Source: Halorubrum laminariae
Lineage (GTDB): Archaea > Halobacteriota > Halobacteria > Halobacteriales > Haloferacaceae
Reading direction: 5' to 3'
Assembly (NCBI RefSeq): GCF_024494655.1
Contig: NZ_JANHDL010000001.1
Span: forward strand, 372,001-436,000
Length of the DNA stretch: 64,000 nucleotides
Part shown: positions 54,066 to 62,464 of the stretch, piece by piece
Layout of the letters: each line of letters begins with the position of its first letter
Position numbering within the stretch: position 1 is the stretch's first letter
Translations under genes and position numbers: made by a program
The notes under the pieces: generated by a model
Seen by the model: the letters and a program-made list of their open reading frames with translations, nothing else
What the model was told of the DNA's origin: nothing
Databases searched by the model: none

Positions 54066-54914
54066 CTACAGCCCCTCCAGCAGGTCGACATCCCGGACGA
54101 TCCCGTCGAGGTCCGTGCCGTTGACCAATGGGACCTGCTCGATGTCGTTGCTGATGAGTTCCTGTGCGACTTCTTTCGCCGTTCGCGTGCCGGAGACGGT
54201 GACCAGATCCGCGGTCATGAAGTGGCGCGTCGCGCCGACGGGAAGCTCCACGTTCCGGGTCGGCAGGTAGCGCGCGCCGGTCGCTTTGATCCCTTCCCAC
54301 GACCACTCGGAGTCCTGTTCGGCGATGGAGTCGCCCGTGCTCGCCTCTCCCTCGACGACGCGGGCGACCTCCAAGATGTCGACCTCGGTGAGTATCCCCG
54401 CGATGGCGGCGTCGTCGTCGAGCACGACCGCGTAGGGGACGTTCGCGAGACCGATCTCGCGTTCTGCGACCGGCAGCGGCGTCTCGGTGTGGGTCGCGTT
54501 GACCGCGCGGGTCGCGAGGTCGCCGACCGGGGTGTCGCCGTCGATCTCCCCGCGAGCGATCGCCCGGATCACGTCGGTGACGGTGCAGATCCCGACGAGG
54601 GCGTCGCCGTCGACGACCGGGAGGCGGCGGGACGACTCGGCGACCATCGTCTCCGCCGCCGAGACGATGTCGTCGTCAACCCCGATCGTTGGCACGTCGC
54701 GCATCAGCAGTGCGAGCTGGTCTTCGTCCGGCTGCTCGATGAGGTCGTCACGGGAGACGAGCCCGCGGTACACCTCGTCGCCGTCGACGTCTTTCACGAC
54801 GGGGACCGACGAGAAGCCGTGCTCTTGGATGTACTCCAGCACGTCGTTCCGGCTTCCGGGAATCTCGACGACGACGAGATCCGCTCGCGGCGTCATGGCG
54901 TCAGATACGTTCAT
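54066..54914 (-). CDS. Four-CBS-domain protein
   Basis: A 282-residue protein built of two CBS pairs. Repeated signatures are FSSVPVVKDVDGDE, RLPVVDGDALVGICTVTDVI, ETPLPVAEREIG and QVPLVNGTDLDGIVRD. CBS pairs bind adenosyl ligands such as AMP or SAM and often sense energy state. I chose the ATG at 54914 (MNVSDAMTPRADLVV). Its stop directly precedes glyS, so it leads the CBS-glyS operon. No catalytic domain is attached. Confidence 0.93.
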   Translation of the reverse strand: MNVSDAMTPRADLVVVEIPGSRNDVLEYIQEHGFSSVPVVKDVDGDEVYRGLVSRDDLIEQPDEDQLALLMRDVPTIGVDDDIVSAAETMVAESSRRLPVVDGDALVGICTVTDVIRAIARGEIDGDTPVGDLATRAVNATHTETPLPVAEREIGLANVPYAVVLDDDAAIAGILTEVDILEVARVVEGEASTGDSIAEQDSEWSWEGIKATGARYLPTRNVELPVGATRHFMTADLVTVSGTRTAKEVAQELISNDIEQVPLVNGTDLDGIVRDVDLLEGL

Positions 54915-55175
54915 GCACCGCCTTTCAGCGTCGCACCTCTTGTATACTGCGAAGGTGGCCGCAGGCCTTGATGATTCACGGGCGAAGCGACCCGGCCGGT
55001 ACAGTCGGTACACGCTCCGGTGTGTCAGGGACATGTGTCGGGGACACGCGATCCGTGAGATCGACGGCGAGACCGGCGGTTCGGCGGCCTATCGTCGTCG
55101 TTCGTCGAACGCGGGCGACGATCCACTGCAATCCGAGCTGATTCCCTGACTGCACCGGTCTCTGGTTCGGAACCC

Positions 55176-55180
55176 TTATA
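55176..55180 (+). promoter_or_regulatory. TATA box of the 73-residue protein gene
   Basis: TTATA in CCCTTATACG lies 24-28 bases before the ATG at 55204. Confidence 0.55.
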
Positions 55181-55203
55181 CGTACTGTGAACTATTGACA
55201 ACC

Positions 55204-55425
55204 ATGTCACGGAGTTCCACTCCATGGGACGACCCGGACCCCGATCACCGTCGGACGGCGCTGCCGACGGATCCAGCCCTCGACGCGGCGGACTCGCAGG
55301 ATATTATGGCCTCAGTGGATTCGTCTGCGTCGCGGCCGGAGTTCGTGATCGCGGATGTCTCGCGAGAGAACGCGTGGGTCTCGGTCGACGAGAGCGACGC
55401 GACCGTCCTCGAAGAGTGGTGTTGA
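55204..55425 (+). CDS. Small acidic haloarchaeal protein (DUF7556-like)
   Basis: A 73-residue soluble protein. The C-terminal half, MASVDSSASRPEFVIADVSRENAW and VSVDESDATVLEEWC, is the conserved part; I recall related haloarchaeal proteins as DUF7556 but cannot confirm. The N-terminal half is polar and variable. A TATA box 25 bases before the ATG at 55204 supports this start. It is divergent from the CBS gene and convergent with panE. The function is unknown. Confidence 0.68.
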   Translation: MSRSSTPWDDPDPDHRRTALPTDPALDAADSQDIMASVDSSASRPEFVIADVSRENAWVSVDESDATVLEEWC

Positions 55426-55464
55426 GCTAGCGTCTGAGGCGGCGCGACCGCGACACCGACCCGG

Positions 55465-56370
55465 TCACTTTTCGCCGCGGAGCCCCGCTCCGCGTTCCCA
55501 CGCTCGAAGCAGCGACGCCAGCGTCCGACAGGTTGGCACGGCCGCATCGTGTCGCGCGGCTCGATCTGTTACCGCGCCGTAGATGGCGTCGACCTCGGTC
55601 CGCCGGCCGGCCGCGACATCTTCGCACATCGACGAGCGGTTCGCGGCGGTGTCCGCCGCCACCCGTTCGAGCGCGGCGACCGCCGCCTCGTCCGTGAGGT
55701 CGACGCCGTCGACGCGAGCGACGCGCGCCGTCTCGCGGGCGGCCGAGCGGGCGATGCCGCCGGCCGGGCCGTCGAGCGTCGCACCGTTCTGGAGCCGAGC
55801 GAGCGCGGACGGCCCGTTGATTCCTGCGTTGACCGCGAGCTTCTCGTACCGACGACGCGGCATATCCGAGGCGACGGTCGCGTCGATCCCCGCCGCGTCG
55901 AAGGCGGCACCGGCGCGGTCCGCGAGCGGGTCGGGGCCGCCGGCGAGCGACCCGACGGCGACCTCGCCGATCCCGGTACAGGTCACGCGTCCCGGCTCGG
56001 CGAGACGCGCGCCGTAGCTCGCGGTGCCCGCGAGGACGGTCGCGTCGAGCGCGGCGACGAGCCGCTCCTCCGTGAGTCCGTTCTGGAGCGAGCACACCGC
56101 GTCGTACTCGCCCGTCGCGAGCGCCCGCGCCGCCGCGTCCGTGTCGTACGCCTTCGTCGTGACCAGCGCGAGGTCCGCCGAGCGGTGGGTCCCGTCGGTG
56201 AGCGCTCGGAGACGGACGCGGGCGTCGACCGCGCCGTCGATCCGGAGCCCGTCCTCGCGAATCCGGCGCATGTGCGGGTCCCGGCCGACGAGGGTCACGT
56301 CGTGTGCGCGCGCCAGCAGCCCGCCCACGAGGCTCCCGAGCGCGCCCGCGCCGTAGACGAGGATCTCCAT
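55465..56370 (-). CDS. panE: 2-dehydropantoate 2-reductase (ketopantoate reductase)
   Basis: A 301-residue NADPH-dependent reductase. It makes pantoate for coenzyme A. The Rossmann motif GAGALGSLVGG opens it. The substrate-binding Lys lies in YEKLAVNAGIN and the conserved Glu region in DVAAGRRTEVDAIYG. Length and motifs match ApbA/PanE. In archaea this is the expected route to pantoate. The ATG at 56370 is the usual start. It follows thrC on the same strand with about 67 bases between them. Confidence 0.92.
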   Translation of the reverse strand: MEILVYGAGALGSLVGGLLARAHDVTLVGRDPHMRRIREDGLRIDGAVDARVRLRALTDGTHRSADLALVTTKAYDTDAAARALATGEYDAVCSLQNGLTEERLVAALDATVLAGTASYGARLAEPGRVTCTGIGEVAVGSLAGGPDPLADRAGAAFDAAGIDATVASDMPRRRYEKLAVNAGINGPSALARLQNGATLDGPAGGIARSAARETARVARVDGVDLTDEAAVAALERVAADTAANRSSMCEDVAAGRRTEVDAIYGAVTDRAARHDAAVPTCRTLASLLRAWERGAGLRGEK

Positions 56371-56437
56371 ACGCGGACGCCACGGTCCGCGGTGAAAAAG
56401 GCGTGACGGTGAGACGAGAGGCGGTGAGGCGAGTCGC

Positions 56438-57637
56438 TCACGTCTTCAGGCCGCTGCCGGTGAGCGGGACGACCACGTCGTCGTCGGGCGCGATCGCGTT
56501 GCGATCGCGGAGCGCGCGAAGCGCCGCGGGCGCGACCGCACAGGTCGGCTCCGTGTAGAAGCCGGCAGCGTGGAGTCGGTCGAGTTCGCTCGCCGTGTCG
56601 GTCTCGGTGACCGCGATCGCGTCGCCGCCCGTCCCGTCGAGCGCGGCGTGGATCGCCTCGCTCCGAACCGGCTCCGCGATCTGGATCCCGTCGGCCGCTG
56701 CGTTGACGCGGCCGTCGGGGTCGGCGGCGTCCGGCCCGTGACGCTCGCGGACGATCGGCGCGACGCCGGCCGCCTGCGCCCCGTAGAGCCGCGGGATCTC
56801 GGTTATCCATCCCGCGCGTTCGAGCCGGCGGAAGCCGCGGTACGCGCCGAGGAACAGAGTGCCGTGGCCGAGCGGAGTCACGATCGCGTCCGGCGCGGTC
56901 CAGTCGCGCTGTGCGGCGATCTCGTAGGCGATCGTGGCGGTCCCCTCGAAGAAGGCCGGGTTCCACGCGTGGCTGGCGTACCAAGCGCTCTGGTCGGTGT
57001 CAGCGCCCTCTTCGTCGTCACCAAGCGCGGCGAGACAGGCGTCGGTCACGTCCGCGCGGCTCCCCTCGACGCGGACCGGCTCGGCCCCCGCTCGTCGGAT
57101 CGCGCGGAGCTTGGCCTCTTTGACATCGGCTGGGACGTAGATTTCGGCCGCGATCCCGGCGCGCGCGGCGTACGTCGCGATCGCCGCGCCGGCGTTTCCG
57201 GAGGAGTCCTCGACGACGCGCTCGACGCCGAGTTCCCGCGCGCGGGTGAGTGTCGTCGTCGCGCCCCGGTCTTTGAACGACCCCGTCGGGAAGACGTACT
57301 CCAGTTTGAACGCGGCGTTCCACGGGCCTGCGCCGGCACCGGTCTCGTCGTCGCCTGTCTCGTCAGGGGCGGGGCTGTCGGCGACCGAGCGTCCGTCGGC
57401 GTCGACGAGCGGCGTCATCCCCTCACCGAGCGTCACGCGGTCGGCGGGGTCGTCGCCGACCGCGAGGAGGTCATCGAACCCCCACAGTCCGCCCCGAGCG
57501 TCGACTGCGGCCGGGGGCGGCGGACCCTCGGTCGGCACCGGCGGGTCGGAAAACGACAGTGGCGCGCCGCACGCACAGCGCCATCGGTCGGAATACGTCG
57601 CGCCGCACGCAGGACACGCGAGCCGTCGCGGCGACAT
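56438..57637 (-). CDS. thrC: Threonine synthase
   Basis: A 399-residue PLP enzyme. It converts O-phosphohomoserine to threonine. It has an N-terminal zinc ribbon (CPACGATYSDRWRCACG), then the PLP-lysine motif EYVFPTGSFKDRG. The phosphate-binding loop SSGNAGAAIA and the C-terminal LTGSGLKT complete it. The Asp/Gly-rich insert TDETGDDETGAG is a halophilic loop. Its ATG (57637) coincides with the stop of the upstream gene by one base, so they are coupled. Confidence 0.95.
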   Translation of the reverse strand: MSPRRLACPACGATYSDRWRCACGAPLSFSDPPVPTEGPPPPAAVDARGGLWGFDDLLAVGDDPADRVTLGEGMTPLVDADGRSVADSPAPDETGDDETGAGAGPWNAAFKLEYVFPTGSFKDRGATTTLTRARELGVERVVEDSSGNAGAAIATYAARAGIAAEIYVPADVKEAKLRAIRRAGAEPVRVEGSRADVTDACLAALGDDEEGADTDQSAWYASHAWNPAFFEGTATIAYEIAAQRDWTAPDAIVTPLGHGTLFLGAYRGFRRLERAGWITEIPRLYGAQAAGVAPIVRERHGPDAADPDGRVNAAADGIQIAEPVRSEAIHAALDGTGGDAIAVTETDTASELDRLHAAGFYTEPTCAVAPAALRALRDRNAIAPDDDVVVPLTGSGLKT

Positions 57638-58593
57638 CAGTATCGGTCGACGTTGGTGCCGACAGAGCAGACGTACTCGCCCGCGGCCACCTGCGGGAGC
57701 CGGCGCGTGCGCCAGAAGACCCCGTCGGCGTCGGCGGTCACCCGGGCCTCCAGTCCGCCGAACACGTCGGTCACCTCAAAGAGGACATCGCCGGCCGAGA
57801 CACGCTCGCCGAGGTCGCGCTCGAACCGGACGAGCCCGCCAGCTGGCGATCCGTACTGGTCGAAGCCGCGCGCGCGGACCTGCTGTTCGAGGTCGACATC
57901 GCCGTCGAGAAAGCCGTAGTGACGGAGCACGTTGAACACGCCCTCGACGCCGTAGCGGATCGACTCCTCGTCCCAGCCGACGCAGCCGCCGAGCTCGGGG
58001 TCGATCGTCGGGATCCCGTGTTCGGGACCGGCGCGAGCGAGTTGGCCGTCGGGACCCTTGATATCGAGGACGTGTCCGCATCCGAACACCTTCGCGAGCT
58101 CCAAGCAGTCGCCGTGAAGGTGATGGCGGACGCCGCAGCGGACCCGCGTCTCGTTTATCATCCGGCTCGTCGATCCCTGATGGAGGTCCAAGATGAGGTC
58201 GGCGCGCGTCGCGGCCTCGAACGTCGCGTGGGCGATCCGTTCGCTCGTCGTTCCGTCCTCGTCGCCGGGATACCCGCGGTTCATCTTCCGGTCGTCGATC
58301 GGGTTCCGGTGTTCGGCCACCTGAAACGCGAAGTAGTTAACGACGCCGACGACGAGGACGCAACCCGACAGCTCCGTCGGGTCGATCCGGGGAACGACGC
58401 GGTTGACGACACCGAGACCGTTGAGTTCGTCGCCGTCGCTGACCGCTTGGAGGTAGAGGGTCTGCCCGTCCGCGGCACCGTTGATCACCGCGACCGGCAA
58501 CCGGACCGGACTCCCGTCGCGCGTCTCGCCGACCTCGAGACGACCCGTGTCCGTCTCGCCCGGCGGAGCGCGGGCCGTTCCGAGTGAGATCAT
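57637..58593 (-). CDS. Succinylglutamate desuccinylase / aspartoacylase-family protein
   Basis: A 318-residue zinc carboxypeptidase-like protein. The metal site is suggested by the DGDELNGLGV motif (Glu) and by DLHQGSTSRMINET (His). The middle part IDDRKMNRGYPGDED carries the Arg and Asn of the substrate pocket. The C-terminal barrel-like domain is typical of the AstE/aspartoacylase group, which removes acyl groups from amino acids. The substrate is unknown. I chose the ATG at 58593. It is directly coupled to thrC. Confidence 0.88.
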   Translation of the reverse strand: MISLGTARAPPGETDTGRLEVGETRDGSPVRLPVAVINGAADGQTLYLQAVSDGDELNGLGVVNRVVPRIDPTELSGCVLVVGVVNYFAFQVAEHRNPIDDRKMNRGYPGDEDGTTSERIAHATFEAATRADLILDLHQGSTSRMINETRVRCGVRHHLHGDCLELAKVFGCGHVLDIKGPDGQLARAGPEHGIPTIDPELGGCVGWDEESIRYGVEGVFNVLRHYGFLDGDVDLEQQVRARGFDQYGSPAGGLVRFERDLGERVSAGDVLFEVTDVFGGLEARVTADADGVFWRTRRLPQVAAGEYVCSVGTNVDRY

Positions 58594-58644
58594 TACCAGA
58601 CGGTGGGACGGCGTCCCCTTTATCCGTTCGGTTCGCGCCGATTC

Positions 58645-58688
58645 GCCGCCGTCTGCGCCTCGTTCGGCCGCCGTCTGCACCTCGTTGG
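58645..58688 (+). repeat. 22-base direct repeat, two copies
   Basis: The stretch GCCGCCGTCTGCGCCTCGTT with two extra bases (58645-58666) is followed at once by a copy (58667-58688) that differs at one or two positions. It lies in the divergent region between the aspartoacylase-like gene and the 82-residue gene. Confidence 0.75.
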
Positions 58689-58794
58689 GCAGTCACTCGA
58701 TCCTCGCTGGCCGTCGTCCGATCGCAGGTCGATGGCCGCGAATCCGTGTCTAGCGCCCCGCTGTTTTTTCACCTCGCGTGGTCCATACGAAGGC

Positions 58795-59043
58795 ATGACT
58801 GACATACACGACGCGATCCGCGACGCGTTCGAGCACACCGAGTACGACCTCGGCGACATCGCCGTCAACCGGCGGCAGGTGCGGGTTCCGGTCCTCCAGA
58901 AGGGCGCAGATCCCGACGCGCTTCGGGCCGTGATCGAGGAGGCGCTCGGTACCGACGCAGTGGCCGCCGTGACGGTGACGACGGAGGCGATCGACGGCGA
59001 GGACACCATCGGGACCGTCGTGTCGTTCCGTCACCGCTCGTGA
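58795..59043 (+). CDS. Small conserved hypothetical protein, 82 residues
   Basis: An acidic, soluble alpha/beta protein (MTDIHDAIRDAFEHTEYDLG, then VPVLQKGADPDALRAVIEEA, ending VVSFRHRS). I do not recognise a family. The ATG at 58795 was chosen because codon use and charge change there; the long upstream frame runs through repeats. It lies between divergent promoters and just before the wHTH gene. Orientation and spacing suggest its own promoter. Confidence 0.55.
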   Translation: MTDIHDAIRDAFEHTEYDLGDIAVNRRQVRVPVLQKGADPDALRAVIEEALGTDAVAAVTVTTEAIDGEDTIGTVVSFRHRS

Positions 59044-59125
59044 TCGGCACCGGAGACCTCACATCGGCTGATCAGTGCGACGCGATACCGTTAACTCACC
59101 GGTGGTCGTACGCACGGATCTCACG

Positions 59126-59923
59126 ATGACGGGCGACGACGGACACGACGGCGCGGCGTACCTCGCCGGATCGCCGGTTCGAGTCGAAATCCTGCGAGCC
59201 CTCCGGTGTGAACCCCGACGGCCCGCGGACCTGACGACGGCTATCGACGCGACGCGAACGACGGTCCAGCGAATCTTAGCCGGCTTCCGCGAGCGCGACT
59301 GGGTCGTCAAACGCGAGGCCGCGTATCACGTGACGCCGACCGGAAGGAGAGTCCACGACGCGTACGAGGAGCTGCTCGACGAGGTCGAACGCGCCGAGCG
59401 GTTCGGACAGTTCGCGGCCGACCTCGAACGTGTTGGCGCGGATGTCCCGCCGAAGGCCCTCGACACGGGTGACCTGACGGTCGCCCCTGATCGGAATCCG
59501 TTGGCGGCGGTCGACCGAATCACCGAACTGCTCCGGGAGGGACGTGGGTCCGAGATCCGCGCGGTCTCGCCGGTCGTCATCCAGCAGTTCAACGACGCTG
59601 CCACGGAGGCGCTCGACGCCGGTGCCGAGATAACGCTCGTGGTCGACCGGGACGTGGTCGAAACGTCGATCGATTCGTTCGAATCCGCCACGAACCGAGC
59701 GCTCGACGACGACGCCGCCACGGTGTACGTCTCGTCGAGTCGGATCGAGTACGGGCTGTTTCGGTACGACGGCCTCACCTGCGTGACCGCGTACGACCGG
59801 CGGAACAACCCGCGATGCGTGCTCGAATCACAGGATCAGGCGGTCAGCGAGTGGGCGGACGACCGGTTCGACTCGTTCCTGAACGACGCACGGCCGCTGT
59901 CGACCGTCCTCGAAGACGCCTAG
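59126..59923 (+). CDS. Winged-helix regulator with ligand-binding C-terminal domain (DUF1724-like)
   Basis: A 265-residue protein. An N-terminal wHTH (SPVRVEILRALRCEPRRPAD, TRTTVQRILAGFRERDWVV) is followed by a C-terminal alpha/beta region with NPLAAVDRITELLREGRG and EITLVVDRDVVETS, reminiscent of the FilR1/DUF1724 domain of methanogen and haloarchaeal regulators. The effector is unknown. The ATG at 59126 is used. The 40-base tandem repeats start right behind its stop. Confidence 0.82.
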   Translation: MTGDDGHDGAAYLAGSPVRVEILRALRCEPRRPADLTTAIDATRTTVQRILAGFRERDWVVKREAAYHVTPTGRRVHDAYEELLDEVERAERFGQFAADLERVGADVPPKALDTGDLTVAPDRNPLAAVDRITELLREGRGSEIRAVSPVVIQQFNDAATEALDAGAEITLVVDRDVVETSIDSFESATNRALDDDAATVYVSSSRIEYGLFRYDGLTCVTAYDRRNNPRCVLESQDQAVSEWADDRFDSFLNDARPLSTVLEDA

Positions 59924-59924
59924 C

Positions 59925-60058
59925 CGACGATCGCGTGGCGCTCCGTGTCGCCGCCATTCGTCGCCGGCGATCGCGTGGCGCTCCGTGTCGCCGCCATTCG
60001 TCGCCGGCGATCGCGTGGCGCTCCGTGTCGCCGCCATTCGTCGCCGGCGATCGCGATG
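59925..60058 (+). repeat. 40-base perfect tandem repeat (three copies plus a partial)
   Basis: The unit begins CGGCGATCGCGTGGCGCTCC and continues for 20 more bases. Copies 59925-59964 (first bases slightly different), 59965-60004 and 60005-60044 are identical over nearly all positions; 60045-60058 starts a fourth. No spacers, so it is not a CRISPR. It directly follows the wHTH gene stop. Confidence 0.93.
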
Positions 60059-60094
60059 TCCCTCGGTCGCGGCGCTCTCCAGTCGCGCTCGCGA

Positions 60095-60202
60095 TCAATC
60101 GCGGCGCTCCGCAGCGCCGTCGTCCGACCGATCCTCGGGATCGAAGTTTGCGGGGACGACCGTGGGGTGGTCGATACCGACAGCGGTGGTGTTCGCGCTC
60201 AT
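60095..60202 (-). CDS. Possible 35-residue protein
   Basis: A short frame from an ATG at 60202 encodes MSANTTAVGIDHPTVVPANF and a polar, acidic tail ending GAAERRD. Codon use is protein-like. On the minus strand a TTTTTAG box lies about 33 bases upstream. I do not recognise it. It could be a real small protein or chance; the repeat array lies just behind its stop. Confidence 0.42.
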   Translation of the reverse strand: MSANTTAVGIDHPTVVPANFDPEDRSDDGAAERRD

Positions 60203-60361
60203 GGCACTGGGTGTAGCTACGTCCTCCGACGGCTAAAAATTACCCATGTGCATAACGCATCGGAGCGGTGACGGCAGATACACTGCGGTTATGTCCCCGG
60301 AAGAATATCCGACCGTCGGCGGACGCCTCTGTTCTGGCTCCCGTCGATTCGGACCCCGTCG

Positions 60362-60895
60362 CTACTGGAACTCTTCGGCGTAAAGATCCTGTGCGTGTTC
60401 GATCGCGTCCTTGGCGGCCGCCTTGTCCTCCCAGCCGAGCGTCTCGACTTCCTTTCCGGCTTCGAGGTTCTTGTACGTCGAGAAGAACTCGTCAATCTCG
60501 TCGCGGATCTGCTGGGGGATGTCTTCGAGGTCGTCGATGTGGTCGAAGCGGGGGTCCTCGGTCGGCACCGCGATGACCTTGTCGTCCTGCTCGCCGTCGT
60601 CGTCCATTTTCATCAGCGCGACGGGGCGGGCCTCGACGACGCAGCCGGGGAACGTCTGGTCTTCCACGAGCACCATCACGTCGAACGGATCCTCATCGTC
60701 GTAGTACGACTGCGGGATGAACCCGTAGTCGTACGGGTAGTGGACGTTCGAGTGGAGCACGCGGTCGAGCACCACGCCGGGGATGTCCTTGTCGTACTCG
60801 TACTTGTTGCGCTCGCCTTTGAGACACTCAACGACCGCGTAGATCTCGTCTGGCGCGTTCGGTCCCGTCTCGAGATCTTCCCAGAGGTTGACCAT
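60362..60895 (-). CDS. ppa: Inorganic pyrophosphatase
   Basis: A 177-residue class I (soluble) pyrophosphatase. It hydrolyses PPi to drive biosynthesis. The fingerprint DEDPFDVMVLVED contains the essential D-x-D-P-x-D set. Other family regions are HYPYDYGFIPQSYYDD and AVPTEDPRFDHIDD, plus an active-site Lys/Arg near ERNKYEYDKD. It stands alone on the minus strand. The ATG at 60895 is the normal start. Confidence 0.96.
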   Translation of the reverse strand: MVNLWEDLETGPNAPDEIYAVVECLKGERNKYEYDKDIPGVVLDRVLHSNVHYPYDYGFIPQSYYDDEDPFDVMVLVEDQTFPGCVVEARPVALMKMDDDGEQDDKVIAVPTEDPRFDHIDDLEDIPQQIRDEIDEFFSTYKNLEAGKEVETLGWEDKAAAKDAIEHAQDLYAEEFQ

Positions 60896-61062
60896 GTGAA
60901 CGGTAGTGCGTCCAAAGCCCGCAAAGTCCTTTCGGGTTCCGACGACGCACGGCGATTTCGCCCCCGTTGCGTCCCCGATATCGGCTATTTCAGCCGCTTG
61001 TTTCGGTGAGACATTCGGTCCGAACGGCCGGAGATATTCGACGAATTCTCGCCGATCATCCC

Positions 61063-61092
61063 GATCGACGGTCGATCAGTCGAGTGCACTCG
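61063..61092 (+). promoter_or_regulatory. Two palindromes upstream of padR
   Basis: GATCGAC-G-GTCGATC (61063-61077) is a perfect inverted repeat, and CGAGTGCACTCG (61081-61092) is a perfect 12-base palindrome. They lie between divergent ppa and padR, about 105 bases before the PadR TATA box. They may be operators; this is inference. Confidence 0.4.
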
Positions 61093-61196
61093 ATCAGGTG
61101 GGGACCCAAGTCTCTGGCCGCTAGCCCACCGTTCACGTGGGTTTCACACAAATTTTACGGGTGATGTATTCGAATATTCACGAACCTTGAGAAAGG

Positions 61197-61202
61197 TTAT
61201 AA
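61197..61202 (+). promoter_or_regulatory. TATA box of the PadR regulator gene
   Basis: TTATAA lies 24-29 bases before the ATG at 61226. Confidence 0.62.
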
Positions 61203-61225
61203 GTTCGGCTTCCCTTCATATACCC

Positions 61226-61585
61226 ATGTCAGAGGCACAATCGGTCACTGATGGAGATGTACCGCGATCGGCGTCAGACCTTACCGCGTTCCAACAGAAC
61301 ATCCTCACGATCCTCGCGGAAGAGCCCATGTACGGTCTCGCGATCAAACGCGAGCTCGAATCGTACTACGGCTCGGAGGTCAATCACGGACGGCTCTATC
61401 CGAACTTGGACGACCTCGTCGACGACGGGCTCGTCGAGAAGAGCGAACTCGACAAGCGGACGAACCAGTACGAGCTGACGGAGGCCGGACACGACGTCGT
61501 CCTCGGCCAGCTTGAGTGGGTTCTCGACCGGTTCGTCACCGACGAGACGCGCGGCGACGAGGTCCGCGCGCTCCTCGGAGAGTGA
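61226..61585 (+). CDS. PadR-family transcriptional regulator
   Basis: A 119-residue protein. The winged helix has FQQNILTILAEEPMYGLAIK, HGRLYPNLDDLVDDGLVEK and the wing NQYELTEAGHDVV, typical of PadR. A short C-terminal helix should form the dimer. It probably acts on a nearby promoter or itself; the ligand is unknown. The ATG at 61226 fits the TATA box at 61197. A start further upstream (61187) is unlikely, because it lies before that TATA box. Confidence 0.92.
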   Translation: MSEAQSVTDGDVPRSASDLTAFQQNILTILAEEPMYGLAIKRELESYYGSEVNHGRLYPNLDDLVDDGLVEKSELDKRTNQYELTEAGHDVVLGQLEWVLDRFVTDETRGDEVRALLGE

Positions 61586-61744
61586 TCGCCGGCGACGTCG
61601 CGCACTGACGCGACCGGCGTCTGGGTGTCAGAACCGGCTACGACTGCTCGCGGCTCCTCGTTTTGGCACACGAGCGCGGTGAAAACCGCGACCCACACGG
61701 AGAGCGACGCCCCCGTCGAATCCGCCGATCACACGGAGAAAGCG

Positions 61745-62464
61745 TCACGCGTCGGGACCGTCGACGTCGGCCGCGACCGCTTCGATCACCGACAGGGACT
61801 CGTCGGCGACGGCCAGCTGTTCCTCGCTCGGCCAGCCGTTACGAACGAGGTACTCCTCCCGGAACTCCGCGCGCATGTCGGGCGTGGCGTCGTCGATCGG
61901 GCGGACGTAGTGGTTGCTCATGAACGCCGCGAACGTCCGAGCGGTGTCGGCGTGTACGTTTGACTCGCGCTCTGCGACCGCGGTCGCGACGGCGTCGTTG
62001 TACGCCGCGATCTCCTGAAAGCGGTCGGCGTCGCCCGGCCCCGACAGCGACACCTCGACCGCGCGCTCCGTGGTCTCGATCCGATCGAGTTGGACGGTGC
62101 CGTCGGCCATCCACTCGTCGGGATACATCACGAGGGTGTCGTCGTCCCCCCGAAGGCGCGGGACGTAGTCGTGGTCCGTGACGAGTTCGTCGCGACGGTC
62201 GCGGTAGAACTCCGCCGCCGCGTCGTCGTCCGTCTCGCGCGCCAGCCGAGTGAGACGTTCCGCCTCGTCGACGACATCGGCCGGGAGGTCGGGGACGCGG
62301 TCCTCCGTCGCGTCCCGCTCGTCGTCGGCGTTGGCCGCGGTTTCCTGATCGCCGTCGTCATCGCCGGCCTCGGCCGCCGCGTCAGTGTCATCAGCGTCGG
62401 CCGCCATCAGTTCTCGTGCCCGTTCTCGCGCCCACTCCGGGGGCTCGTCGTCAGTTCCGGTCAT
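61745..62464 (-). CDS. rnhA operon protein
   Basis: A 239-residue acidic protein. The N-terminal 65 residues are Asp/Ala-rich low complexity. The C-terminal part has VVDEAERLTRLARETDDDAA, HDYVPRLRGDDDTLVMYPDEW and NHYVRPIDDATPDMRAEFRE, the conserved segments of the family that sits next to rnhA in haloarchaea. The function is unknown; the position suggests a partner of RNase HI. The stop of rnhA overlaps its start by 14 bases. Confidence 0.85.
   Translation of the reverse strand: MTGTDDEPPEWARERARELMAADADDTDAAAEAGDDDGDQETAANADDERDATEDRVPDLPADVVDEAERLTRLARETDDDAAAEFYRDRRDELVTDHDYVPRLRGDDDTLVMYPDEWMADGTVQLDRIETTERAVEVSLSGPGDADRFQEIAAYNDAVATAVAERESNVHADTARTFAAFMSNHYVRPIDDATPDMRAEFREEYLVRNGWPSEEQLAVADESLSVIEAVAADVDGPDA

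Noticed and set aside
59925..60058. CRISPR array
   Set aside because: The copies are contiguous with no spacers, and no cas genes lie in the window.
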